Part shown: in pieces, positions 1 to 6,986 of the stretch
How positions within the stretch are numbered: the stretch's first letter is position 1
Layout of the letters: each line of letters begins with the position of its first letter
Program-made: the position numbers and the translations under genes
The notes under the pieces: model-generated
What the model was told of the DNA's origin: nothing
Seen by the model: the letters and a program-made list of their open reading frames with translations, nothing else
The model's database searches: none
Virus record (IMG/VR): IMGVR_UViG_3300046820_001062
Coordinates: 1-64,000 of that record
DNA length: 64,000 nucleotides
Strand: one strand, 5' to 3'
From: a virus

Positions 1-225
1 CCTTTTGTAAAGAAGACACTTACTGACTATTATGGAGTACATACCCCAGAGTGGGTTTACATTGAATCTTTTTTATTTCCTGCAAAGTATTTTAAACAGT
101 ATTCACAAATACTTGATGTGGAAGAAGATTTTTTAAGAAGTGTTGGTGAGTTATGCGACCACTATGACAAGAAAAAAGAAACCTTCACAGACAAATGTCC
201 TGAAGGTGTAGAATGGATTAATTAA
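1..225 (+). CDS. Truncated hypothetical protein, C-terminal 74 residues
   Basis: An open frame runs from the first base of the window to TAA at 223-225 with no internal stop, so the gene starts to the left of the window. The 74 visible residues are rich in aromatic and acidic residues (start PFVKKTLTDYYG, end ECPEGVEWIN-like with the real end KCPEGVEWIN) and show no motif I recognise. It precedes the polymerase operon on the same strand, so it probably belongs to the replication arm. Its function cannot be read from this fragment. Confidence 0.6.
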   Translation, partial: PFVKKTLTDYYGVHTPEWVYIESFLFPAKYFKQYSQILDVEEDFLRSVGELCDHYDKKKETFTDKCPEGVEWIN

Positions 226-251
226 CAACTTAAATTTTTAATAAAAACCAA

Positions 252-644
252 ATGCAAAAAGAAACCAAATGTATGTTTGTGTACAGCACAGACTGGTATG
301 GACGCAAAAGCTTCCGTATGTTGCCAATGTCCAATGAATGTCCATTCAATGAGGTAATCTATGATCCAAACACACGTGTGTTAGCTGTGATCAGTAAAGA
401 CAAAAAAGACAAACCTCAAATGTTACCTAAGTTATCAGACAAAGGTCAAGTAATTCCTATGCGAGGCGTAGAAGGTCAACAGATTGTTGAAGAACGCAGA
501 ATCATGGAGACTTACTATGAGTACTACATTGATAACAAAAAAGACATTGAAAGATTTATCATGACTTTTGCGGTTAACACTGATCATGAAGCATTGAACA
601 TTATCAATGAACCTATTGACTTAGCCCCAGAAACTGAAATGTAA
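252..644 (+). CDS. Hypothetical protein upstream of DNA polymerase (130 aa)
   Basis: A 130-residue soluble protein with no signal peptide or membrane segment and no motif I recognise. Its stop codon overlaps the ATG of the DNA polymerase gene by one base (TAATG at 642-646), so the two are probably translationally coupled. Coupling to PolB suggests a replication accessory role, but this rests on context only. The upstream 26 bases are A/T-rich without a Shine-Dalgarno sequence, as is common for Bacteroidota genes. Confidence 0.75.
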   Translation: MQKETKCMFVYSTDWYGRKSFRMLPMSNECPFNEVIYDPNTRVLAVISKDKKDKPQMLPKLSDKGQVIPMRGVEGQQIVEERRIMETYYEYYIDNKKDIERFIMTFAVNTDHEALNIINEPIDLAPETEM

Positions 645-2614
645 TGAGTAGACAGCGTAAATTTTGGATAATGGACTATGAAACCATTGTCAATTGTTTT
701 ATTGCTGTTTTTCGCTCTTATGATTCTGATGAACAACACATATTTGTTATGGGTAAACACCGTAATGATATTCACTTGTACATCAAATTCTTATTAGAGA
801 ACCAACAGAATAAAGATTGGCATTTTGGTTACAACAACCTTGCGTTTGACGCGCAGATTACTGAGCATATTCTTGAAAACTTAGACTTCTACTCTGGTTT
901 ACAGGGTGAAGAAGTTGCTGCAAGAGTATACGCTTATGTAAAGACTATTATTGACAAATCTAATAGAGGTGAATTCTTAGATTATCCAGAATTTAGACTG
1001 ACTATTCCTTGCCTTGACATTTTTAAGTTGAATCACTGGGACAGCAATGCAAAACGTACTTCTCTTAAATGGGTTCAGTTCTCTATGGACTGGCACAATG
1101 TAGAAGAAATGCCTCACCCTCACGGGGAGAGAATTGAAGACCAAACTACTTTAGACATGGTTATCAATTACTGTATTAATGACGTGCTGTCCACCAAAGA
1201 GATTTTTGTGCTTAGAAATCCAAAAGGTGAGCAGATAATGGCCAGCCAAATAAACTTGAGAGCTGAACTTAGTTCAACGTATGAGTTATCCTTGCACAGT
1301 GCTAGTGAGCCAAGAATTAGTAAAGAGATGTTTTTACACTTCTTAAGCGAAAAGCTAGGCAAGAATAAGAAAGAGATTAAAGTAATGAAAACAGAAAGAC
1401 CAACAGTCACTGTTAGAGATATTATTTTACCTTCTGTAAAGTTTCATACGCCAGAGTTTAATGCTGTACATAACTGGTTTAAGAGTTTGATTGTTGATAC
1501 AGCAATTGACTCTGAAAAGGAAGAATCTGGTCCTAAGTATAGGATGAATTTTAAAGACACACCTACTGATTATGGCTTAGGTGGTTTGCATGGTTGTACC
1601 AAATCTGGTATTTATGAGGCAGGCAAAGGAAAGAAAATATTGAGTGCAGACGTTACTTCATTCTATCCTAACCTGGCAATTAAAAATGGATGGTCACCAG
1701 CTCACATACCTAAATCTGATTTCTGTGAACTTTATGAATGGTTCTTTGAAGAGCGTAAGAAGTATCCAAAGTCTTCTCCTTTAAACTATCTATTCAAGAT
1801 TATTCTAAACTCAACTTATGGTCTTAGTAAGAACAAACATTCTTTCTTGTATGACCCAGAGTTTACTTTTAGAATTACTATCAATGGTCAATTGCTGCTA
1901 AGTATGCTTTATGAGATGCTAGCAACCAGAATTCCTGGAGCAATTCCTTTGATGCAAAACACAGATGGTTTAGAGTTTATTGTAGATGAAGAACATGAGT
2001 CTAAATTCTATGAGATATGTAAAGAATGGGAAGCTCTTACACAACTTCAATTAGAAACTGTAGAGTACCAGAAAATGATTATTGGTGACGTAAACAATTA
2101 TATTGCTGTTTACAAAGATGGCAAGACTAAATGCAAAGGACGTTTTGAATTTGAGGAGTTACCTCTTCATAAGAACAAGTCTTTGCTGATTATCTCCAAA
2201 GCTTGGTATGCATATTTTGTACATGGTAAAGATCCAGCAGAGTTCTTGAAAGAGAACCGCAACATCTTTGACTACTGTGCTGGTGCAAAATTGAGAGGTG
2301 ATTGGTACTTTGAAGAAAGAGGTGTTAAAGACGGACAGTATATAGCCACAAAACTGCAGAAACTTGTACGTTATTATATCTCTCAGAAAGGTATCAAAAT
2401 AATCAAATGTAATCCAGATGGCAGGGAAATTCAACTGGAAAGTGGTAAAACACTCCAGACAATCTTCAATAAGTTTGAAGACAAAACGTGGGAAGAATAT
2501 GATGTAGATGAAAAGTTTTATCTAGATAAGATCTATGAGGAAATTAAAAAGATAGAAAGTACATCATTAGTATTACCATCTCACAATCAAGTTAATCAAT
2601 TATCTCTCTTTTAA
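644..2614 (+). CDS. DNA polymerase, family B, with 3'-5' exonuclease
   Basis: A 656-residue family B replicative DNA polymerase. The exonuclease domain is N-terminal: Exo I is MDYETI (D11, E13), Exo II is in FGYNNLAFDAQ, and Exo III is YCINDVLS. The polymerase domain has motif A, DVTSFYPNLA (D336), motif B, the KIILNSTYG stretch, and motif C, NTDG (D441). All catalytic carboxylates are present, so it should be active with proofreading. At 656 residues it is short for the family, within the range of compact phage PolB enzymes; whether it uses a protein primer cannot be judged from the sequence alone. It overlaps the preceding gene by one base and is followed two bases later by a DUF932-like gene. 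It is probably the phage replicase. Confidence 0.95.
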   Translation: MSRQRKFWIMDYETIVNCFIAVFRSYDSDEQHIFVMGKHRNDIHLYIKFLLENQQNKDWHFGYNNLAFDAQITEHILENLDFYSGLQGEEVAARVYAYVKTIIDKSNRGEFLDYPEFRLTIPCLDIFKLNHWDSNAKRTSLKWVQFSMDWHNVEEMPHPHGERIEDQTTLDMVINYCINDVLSTKEIFVLRNPKGEQIMASQINLRAELSSTYELSLHSASEPRISKEMFLHFLSEKLGKNKKEIKVMKTERPTVTVRDIILPSVKFHTPEFNAVHNWFKSLIVDTAIDSEKEESGPKYRMNFKDTPTDYGLGGLHGCTKSGIYEAGKGKKILSADVTSFYPNLAIKNGWSPAHIPKSDFCELYEWFFEERKKYPKSSPLNYLFKIILNSTYGLSKNKHSFLYDPEFTFRITINGQLLLSMLYEMLATRIPGAIPLMQNTDGLEFIVDEEHESKFYEICKEWEALTQLQLETVEYQKMIIGDVNNYIAVYKDGKTKCKGRFEFEELPLHKNKSLLIISKAWYAYFVHGKDPAEFLKENRNIFDYCAGAKLRGDWYFEERGVKDGQYIATKLQKLVRYYISQKGIKIIKCNPDGREIQLESGKTLQTIFNKFEDKTWEEYDVDEKFYLDKIYEEIKKIESTSLVLPSHNQVNQLSLF

Positions 2615-2615
2615 T

Positions 2616-3449
2616 ATGAAAAGAACAGTAAATGGAATGCATGCGTATTCCAAAATGATTGGAGCAGCTTTGCCTGCTAAAACTGACACTTACACGCCCA
2701 TTGCTCACAGTAATGTAATCAATAGAGTGCGTTCTGAAATCACAAATGCTGGTTTCATCATCACTGGTGAAGAGTATCGTTGTTCAAACGATGCTCAAGT
2801 AGCCATTGGAACCTTTAGAATGAATTTTAAAGCTGATCCAGACATTGAGTTGTCTGCTAACTTTTTAAATTCTTACAACAAACAATATGCATTTCGCTTT
2901 AACCTTGGTGGTTTAGTAAAAGTGTGCAACAATGGTATGATGCTAAACAATAATAAGTTTGGTGCATATAAGCGTGTGCACAAAGGTGCTGCTGATTTGT
3001 TAGCTGAAGGTAAAATTGCAGATTTCATTAAAGACTCTGAAGTATACTGGGAAAATCTAGTAGAACACAAAGACAAAATGAAAGATGTATTATTGACAAG
3101 CACAACTCAACATGATTTGTTAGGTGAATTGTTTTTCAAACGTAAAGTTTTAAATACAATGCAGCTTAACCAAATACGTTCTGAGATGGAAAAACCAACT
3201 TTTGAGTATAAAGTTGACAATGATTCTGCTTGGGCATTGTATAATCATATTACATTGTCCTTAAAAGATTCACATCCTGCAACCTGGATGGACGACCAGA
3301 CTGCAGTGCATGAAGTTTTTGCTCACATGCTAGGACTTGAAACTGAAGACACGTCTGTTATTGCTGAAGTTGACTACAAAGTAGAGTCATCTGAAGCAGA
3401 ACCTGATGTATTCTTAGTTGAAGAAGTAGAGGAGCTACATCCTTTTTAA
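2616..3449 (+). CDS. DUF932-like phage/plasmid protein (277 aa)
   Basis: The central pattern, an F-N-L-G-G-L-V-K-V-C-N-N-G-M-M segment at about residues 95-112 preceded by YNKQYAFRF, matches the DUF932 family of phage and plasmid proteins, which typically have 'valeNsxd-lVCsNGM' patterns. DUF932 proteins have no established biochemical role but usually sit beside replication or recombination genes. Here the gene follows PolB by one base and ends at a strong terminator, so it closes the polymerase operon. The C-terminal 30 residues are acidic. A HEVFAH string near residue 230 is not a zincin motif because the spacing is wrong. Confidence 0.65.
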   Translation: MKRTVNGMHAYSKMIGAALPAKTDTYTPIAHSNVINRVRSEITNAGFIITGEEYRCSNDAQVAIGTFRMNFKADPDIELSANFLNSYNKQYAFRFNLGGLVKVCNNGMMLNNNKFGAYKRVHKGAADLLAEGKIADFIKDSEVYWENLVEHKDKMKDVLLTSTTQHDLLGELFFKRKVLNTMQLNQIRSEMEKPTFEYKVDNDSAWALYNHITLSLKDSHPATWMDDQTAVHEVFAHMLGLETEDTSVIAEVDYKVESSEAEPDVFLVEEVEELHPF

Positions 3450-3458
3450 TTGTTAATG

Positions 3459-3496
3459 ACAATAGCAGGGGCCTAAAAACCCCTGCTCTATTGTTT
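3459..3496 (+). terminator. Rho-independent terminator after the polymerase operon
   Basis: CAATAG-CAGGGG at 3460-3471 pairs with CCCCTG-CT-CTATTG at 3480-3493 around a short A-rich loop, giving a G/C-rich stem followed by TTT. It lies ten bases after the stop of the DUF932-like gene and separates it from the next rightward unit. Confidence 0.85.
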
Positions 3497-3514
3497 ATGC
3501 TAAACTAAAAACCT

Positions 3515-3679
3515 ATGATTGATATAATCCAAGATGCCTATCTTAAAGTCAAAGACAGAAGGACTGGCGTAAACAAAGTACTACTTCTCAGAAGGTATTT
3601 AAGAATGAAGTACAAACTTCAAATTTCAAGATCTAGTCTTATTAGCAGACTTAAAACCTGGAAAAAAGAAAAATTATGA
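3515..3679 (+). CDS. Small basic protein (54 aa)
   Basis: An ATG at 3515 opens a 54-codon frame that ends in TGA at 3677-3679, overlapping the ATG of the dNMP kinase gene (ATGA at 3676-3679). The product (start MIDIIQDAYLKVKDRR, end KTWKKEKL) is strongly basic with a predicted helical middle and no recognisable motif. The exact 4-base overlap with a firmly identified gene, and its place right after a terminator, argue that it is real. It would be the first gene of the kinase transcription unit. Function unknown. Confidence 0.65.
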   Translation: MIDIIQDAYLKVKDRRTGVNKVLLLRRYLRMKYKLQISRSSLISRLKTWKKEKL

Positions 3680-4353
3680 TAAAACTAATTGGTATCTCTG
3701 GCAAAATAGGGTCTGGTAAAGACACCTTTGCTGAAATCATAAGATTGCTTACAAGCAGTTCTTATTTGACAAATCAAACTATTGAGCATTTCTTGCGCAA
3801 TCCAAATCCTAACATCACAAGAACAGAATGGAGAGTACAAAAATTTGCAGGTAAGCTCAAAGAAGTTGCATCTCTACTTACAGGTATTCCTGTATACAAG
3901 TTTGAGGACCAGGATTTCAAGAAAACTAACCTACCAGAAGAATGGAATGTCTGGCATCCTAATTTGGATCGCTCTGAACCAATGACAGTAAGGGAACTGT
4001 TGCAAAAACTAGGCACTGAAGCTATGCGAAATGGTCTTCATACTAATGCATGGGTTAATGCTACTTTTGCCAACTATGACTACTATTCAAAATGGTTAAT
4101 TACAGATGTACGTTTTCCAAATGAAGCTGCAGCTATTATTGAAAAAGGTGGTCTTCTCGTAAGACTTAACAGAAATTCTGAGACAGGGGATCATCCTTCT
4201 GAAACAGCACTTGACAATTATGATTTTCAAATTGTTATAGAAAACACAGGGTCTTTAACTGAGCTTATTGATAAGGCCAGAGAGTTCTGTGAAAAATATA
4301 ACTTACTTGAAAAACACGATGATTATCCACCACACACTGAAGGTTTCTTTTAA
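3676..4353 (+). CDS. Deoxynucleoside monophosphate kinase
   Basis: A 225-residue P-loop kinase resembling phage dNMP kinases of the T4 gp1 type, which phosphorylate dNMPs to dNDPs for DNA synthesis. The Walker A motif is GISGKIGSGKDTF (residues 6-18). Further family signatures are the LLQKLGTEAMR and NAWVNATF segments (about 110-130) and DVRFPNEA (about 144-151), the last being the usual LID/Walker-B-like DxRxxNE pattern. It overlaps the upstream 54-aa gene by four bases and fits functionally with the nearby nrdAB and thyX genes. Confidence 0.9.
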   Translation: MIKLIGISGKIGSGKDTFAEIIRLLTSSSYLTNQTIEHFLRNPNPNITRTEWRVQKFAGKLKEVASLLTGIPVYKFEDQDFKKTNLPEEWNVWHPNLDRSEPMTVRELLQKLGTEAMRNGLHTNAWVNATFANYDYYSKWLITDVRFPNEAAAIIEKGGLLVRLNRNSETGDHPSETALDNYDFQIVIENTGSLTELIDKAREFCEKYNLLEKHDDYPPHTEGFF

Positions 4354-4364
4354 TTTATAAGACT

Positions 4365-4694
4365 ATGCTTAATAAAAATAAATTGTACCTAGTATTGGAC
4401 CCTGAAGGTCATAACGTTGAGTATACAATTCATGCACCTGCTGATGAAGATATCTTTGTTATGAGAAGGTCTAAAAATTGTACATGGTCAGATCATGTAC
4501 AAGATGAAATAATCCTAACTGTATTTAATACAGGTAATGGTTGTAGAATTAAATGGGAGGAAAAACCAGGTAAAGTTCTGGACTATTGTCAAATTGCAGA
4601 ATTGACTATCATGCTAAACTTCATCAATCACAATGAACGTATGCCTCTAAAGTTTACTATTGTTGATGCTGATGACATTGTAGATCTTGTTTAA
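4365..4694 (+). CDS. Hypothetical protein (109 aa)
   Basis: A 109-residue acidic, soluble protein with no signal peptide, membrane segment or motif I recognise; the predicted content is largely beta (start MLNKNKLYLVLDPEG). It follows the dNMP kinase gene by 11 bases and is the last gene before the bidirectional terminator at 4703-4720, so it is likely co-transcribed with the kinase. Function unknown. Confidence 0.7.
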   Translation: MLNKNKLYLVLDPEGHNVEYTIHAPADEDIFVMRRSKNCTWSDHVQDEIILTVFNTGNGCRIKWEEKPGKVLDYCQIAELTIMLNFINHNERMPLKFTIVDADDIVDLV

Positions 4695-4700
4695 AACGAA

Positions 4701-4724
4701 AATCCCCCTGAAAAGGGGGACTTT
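4701..4724. terminator. Bidirectional terminator between convergent units
   Basis: TCCCCCT-GAAA-AGGGGGA at 4703-4720 forms a tight stem. Read on the minus strand it is followed by TTTTCGTTTT, a good U-tract; on the plus strand by CTTTCT, a weaker one. It lies between the rightward 109-aa gene and the leftward amidase gene and can end transcription from both sides. Confidence 0.85.
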
Positions 4725-4777
4725 CTAACAGAAGAAGAAACCAACTAAACTATGAAGTATAGCTTTTTTTAATATTT

Positions 4778-5431
4778 TTATGATAAGCTTTTCAGCATCT
4801 CAATCATCTTAGGATGTGGGTAGATGTCTACCTTGTCTTTTCTTACAGAATTATGTGTGTAAACACCTGGCTCACCAGATAAAGCTCTTTTACTGATGTC
4901 CCAAATGTCTTCACTATAAGATAAGGGAATTTTATACTTTTCCTTCCATAGTAACAATAATTCTTTTACACTTGCAATCTGTGCATCAGTGTAGTTGTGA
5001 TAATACTTGAAACCTTTGTAAGGTTTATCAAGTGTACATACCTCACTTGCCGGCACTTCTCTGTTTACATAATTGTAAAACTTACCATCTTTTAAAGTAA
5101 GTTGGCCCCAGTTACAAATCTCAATACCAATTGAAATCTTATCAAGGCTCTGATACTTTACACCAGCTTTTGTAAACACATCTTGTTTTAATCCAAGATG
5201 ATATGCCCAATGTTTAGAACTAAAACCTTGAATAATTTGACCATCTACAGTTCCTTTTCCATTACCAGAAATAGAAACACATGTTCCAATTCTTTCTGAA
5301 TTAGAAGCCCATCCTGCAAATACTTGCTCACCATTAGCATTACCTGCTGTATGATGTAAATAAATTTGTTTTTTTGGATGTTCTTCCTGAAAGTATTGAC
5401 TTGCTGGAAACGTTACTTGTTTAATGTCCAT
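4778..5431 (-). CDS. Endolysin: N-acetylmuramoyl-L-alanine amidase (Amidase_2/PGRP fold)
   Basis: A 217-residue zinc amidase expected to cut the bond between muramic acid and L-alanine in host peptidoglycan. The N-terminal YLHHTAGN (H26, H27) supplies the first zinc ligand; SKHWAYHLG near residue 75 is the substrate-loop region typical of Amidase_2; the C-terminal THNSVRKDKVDIYP segment matches the usual H-x-x-x-x-x-K-x-D-P/I metal/catalytic region. There is no signal peptide, so export needs the holin encoded just upstream in the transcript. It is the last gene of the leftward lysis cassette and ends before a strong terminator. Confidence 0.92.
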   Translation of the reverse strand: MDIKQVTFPASQYFQEEHPKKQIYLHHTAGNANGEQVFAGWASNSERIGTCVSISGNGKGTVDGQIIQGFSSKHWAYHLGLKQDVFTKAGVKYQSLDKISIGIEICNWGQLTLKDGKFYNYVNREVPASEVCTLDKPYKGFKYYHNYTDAQIASVKELLLLWKEKYKIPLSYSEDIWDISKRALSGEPGVYTHNSVRKDKVDIYPHPKMIEMLKSLS

Positions 5432-5436
5432 GACTT

Positions 5437-5694
5437 TTAAATTTGTTCTTCAGTTGATTTAGTTTTGGTAAGTGTAAACTTATCAACGCTAGTTAATCCT
5501 AAGCATCCAAATGCTAATAAAGCAACACTTTCAATCAATGCTGGAGAAAGAGTTGGATTCTTAGCTGAAAAAACTGAGTAAATTAATGTAAAGCATAGTG
5601 TAATAGAACACATAAATCCTACAACACGTTTTGAGCTAACAGATCCTTTTTCATCTGAAAGCATAGACTTGAGAAATGCTGTTAGTTTTTTCAT
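5437..5694 (-). CDS. Holin-like membrane protein (85 aa)
   Basis: An 85-residue protein with two hydrophobic segments, at about residues 24-43 and 53-70, a charged N-terminus (KKLTAFLKSML) and a short hydrophilic tail. Size, topology and position directly upstream of the amidase (5 bases apart) fit a two-helix phage holin that permits endolysin release. I do not match it to a named holin family with certainty. Its start overlaps the stop of the preceding gene (ATGA). Confidence 0.75.
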   Translation of the reverse strand: MKKLTAFLKSMLSDEKGSVSSKRVVGFMCSITLCFTLIYSVFSAKNPTLSPALIESVALLAFGCLGLTSVDKFTLTKTKSTEEQI

Positions 5695-6296
5695 TTTAAT
5701 TTGATTTTCCAGTATGAAGAGATACCAAAATAAGGTTGTAGATTTTGTGAGATGCCTGTTTGCACTCCATAAATCTGATCCTTTTTGGTTTTGTATAGTA
5801 GACCTACTTGAAGATTAGCTAACTCAAGACTTTTGTTTATAGAAATTCCACCTCCTATATACAACTGCCTGCGTTGTTCTTGTTGTACATAGCCTGTAAC
5901 TGTAGGTAATTTATAATTATGTTGATAGACTCTAGATTTCAATAAATTATATTGTAAAGTATCTATTACAACAAGATACCCAAGAGTATCCAATTGTATT
6001 GAGTCACGATAGAGATTTCTAGTTCCATAGCTTTTTGCAAGATTTGTATACTGTATTTTAAGTTTGTTGTAATTTGTGTCTGGTACAAAAACTGTATCTC
6101 CTGGTAAGGGAATTGTATCTCTTACAAGAACAGGTACTCTCTTAACCTCAGTTTTGAGAACATGTTTCCAGACTGTATCATAAAGAACTTTATTTTCACC
6201 TGGAACAAATACTTTGTTAGGTGAGCTACAAGATCTCTGTAAGAGTATAATGCATACTAATACTGCAATTACAATTAAATATATTCGTTGGTTCAT
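5691..6296 (-). CDS. Lysis-cassette envelope protein, spanin-like (201 aa)
   Basis: Residues 4-21 form an N-terminal membrane anchor, followed by QRSCSS, where a cysteine could conceivably be lipidated although the lipobox is poor. The middle (about 30-120) is rich in T, V and D, and the last 60 residues contain alternating hydrophobic/polar strands (YIGGGISINKS..., VGLLYKTKK..., YGVQTGISQ..., ending SSYWKIKLK) that look like outer-membrane beta strands. A protein anchored in one membrane and inserting in the other would act as a spanin, disrupting the outer membrane in the last step of lysis. This is inferred from topology and position between holin and amidase genes; no sequence homology is claimed. 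Confidence 0.55.
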   Translation of the reverse strand: MNQRIYLIVIAVLVCIILLQRSCSSPNKVFVPGENKVLYDTVWKHVLKTEVKRVPVLVRDTIPLPGDTVFVPDTNYNKLKIQYTNLAKSYGTRNLYRDSIQLDTLGYLVVIDTLQYNLLKSRVYQHNYKLPTVTGYVQQEQRRQLYIGGGISINKSLELANLQVGLLYKTKKDQIYGVQTGISQNLQPYFGISSYWKIKLK

Positions 6297-6310
6297 CTAA
6301 TCTGTTTTGG

Positions 6311-6643
6311 TTAACGCTTCTTCTTTGGTACTAGCTCATATTCTTCATCCTTTAAAATAGGTGAAGAACGTTGCTCTGTTTCATTAGGTGGTGGGGTTTG
6401 TGCTGGCGTGCTTTTTAATGGTGTCAGGACATACGTCTTTAGTAACTTGACATCATCCTCAAGTTGCTGAATTTTAACTCTGTCTGCACTTTGCTGTGTA
6501 AGCAAAAGTTTAACATCTGCACGCATTTCTGTTACGTCTCTCCAGAGTAACATGCCAACAAGGCCAATTAGAACAGGACTAGCCCATTCTTTTAAAATAG
6601 AAATAACCTGTTCTCTAGGGTATTCTCCTTTGGTATTGCTCAT
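6311..6643 (-). CDS. Membrane-anchored coiled-coil lysis-cassette protein (110 aa)
   Basis: The protein has one hydrophobic segment at about residues 22-36 (SPVLIGLVGMLLW), then a coiled-coil heptad region (about 40-72), then a Pro/Thr/Glu-rich tail ending in basic KKKR. It is the first gene of the four-gene leftward lysis cassette. The layout (one membrane helix plus coiled coil) resembles inner-membrane spanins or holin-associated regulators, but nothing in the sequence decides between these. Function inferred from context only. Confidence 0.6.
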   Translation of the reverse strand: MSNTKGEYPREQVISILKEWASPVLIGLVGMLLWRDVTEMRADVKLLLTQQSADRVKIQQLEDDVKLLKTYVLTPLKSTPAQTPPPNETEQRSSPILKDEEYELVPKKKR

Positions 6644-6770
6644 TTTTGTAAGAATATAAGTTATTATAAGATAATTTATACTCCTACCTCTCTCATATAT
6701 AATATACAGAAATAATTACAAAGAACAAAAGAATCTCAAACTAATCTTTCTCTTTTTAAAAAATATTTAC

Positions 6771-6780
6771 CATCTTTGTA
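6771..6780 (+). promoter_or_regulatory. Candidate Bacteroidota-type -7 box upstream of the nrdB leader
   Basis: CATCTTTGTA differs by one base from the Bacteroidota -7 consensus TAnnTTTG and shares CTTTGTA with the better boxes at 9620 and 12381. No clear -33 TTTG is visible at the right distance. Transcription would start near 6785, about 30 bases before the first leader hairpin. Confidence 0.4.
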
Positions 6781-6814
6781 CTCCATGAAAAATCCAAAAA
6801 ACTGTAAAACTTAA

Positions 6815-6926
6815 CACTCTTATTCTTGGCAAAGAAGGGTGATTTTTGTATCTTATATGAGTGAGGTCAGAGTTTGATTTCACCTTATACACAACCTGGA
6901 AAGTGATAGCTTTGCCAGGTTTTTTT
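6815..6926 (+). promoter_or_regulatory. Structured leader RNA with possible antiterminator/pseudoknot before nrdB
   Basis: Three consecutive hairpins can be drawn: P1 6815-6821 with 6835-6841, P2 6862-6867 with 6882-6887, and the terminator 6893-6903 with 6910-6921. The loop of P1 contains CTTGGCAAAG (6825-6834), complementary over ten bases (one G-U pair) to CTTTGCCAGG (6910-6919), which is the 3' arm of the terminator. Forming that long-range helix would destroy the terminator, so the element has the form of an attenuator or riboswitch-like control of nrdB and nrdA. It matches no riboswitch class I know. Whether it acts as a switch is inferred. Confidence 0.55.
6893..6926 (+). terminator. 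Terminator inside the nrdB leader
   Basis: AACCTGG-AAAG (6893-6903) pairs with CTTT-G-CCAGGTT (6910-6921) with one bulged G, a six-base loop and a run of T to 6926. It stands 60 bases upstream of the nrdB start with no gene before it on this strand, so it is either an attenuator or the end of a small RNA. Confidence 0.8.
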
Positions 6927-6986
6927 GCCAATAAGTACTGGTAATCAGTTAACTAACTTTAAAATTAACAATAAATATAAACAACT

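Larger units (their letters stand above)
6644..6986. other. Divergent intergenic region between lysis cassette and nrdB
   Basis: This 343-base stretch contains no credible gene. The left part (6644-6770) is very A/T-rich and must hold the promoter of the leftward lysis cassette, though no clear TAnnTTTG box is visible on that strand. The right part holds a rightward candidate promoter (6771-6778) and a structured leader with three hairpins ending in a terminator (6815-6926), described separately. Confidence 0.75.

Noticed and set aside
3300-3335. HEVFAH in the DUF932-like protein as a zincin motif
   Set aside because: The spacing is HExxxH, not HExxH, and there is no third ligand nearby.
6815-6890. 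tRNA or known riboswitch in the nrdB leader
   Set aside because: The GTTTGATTT segment resembles a T-loop but the flanking stems do not form a cloverleaf, and no cobalamin, preQ1 or THF riboswitch core is present.
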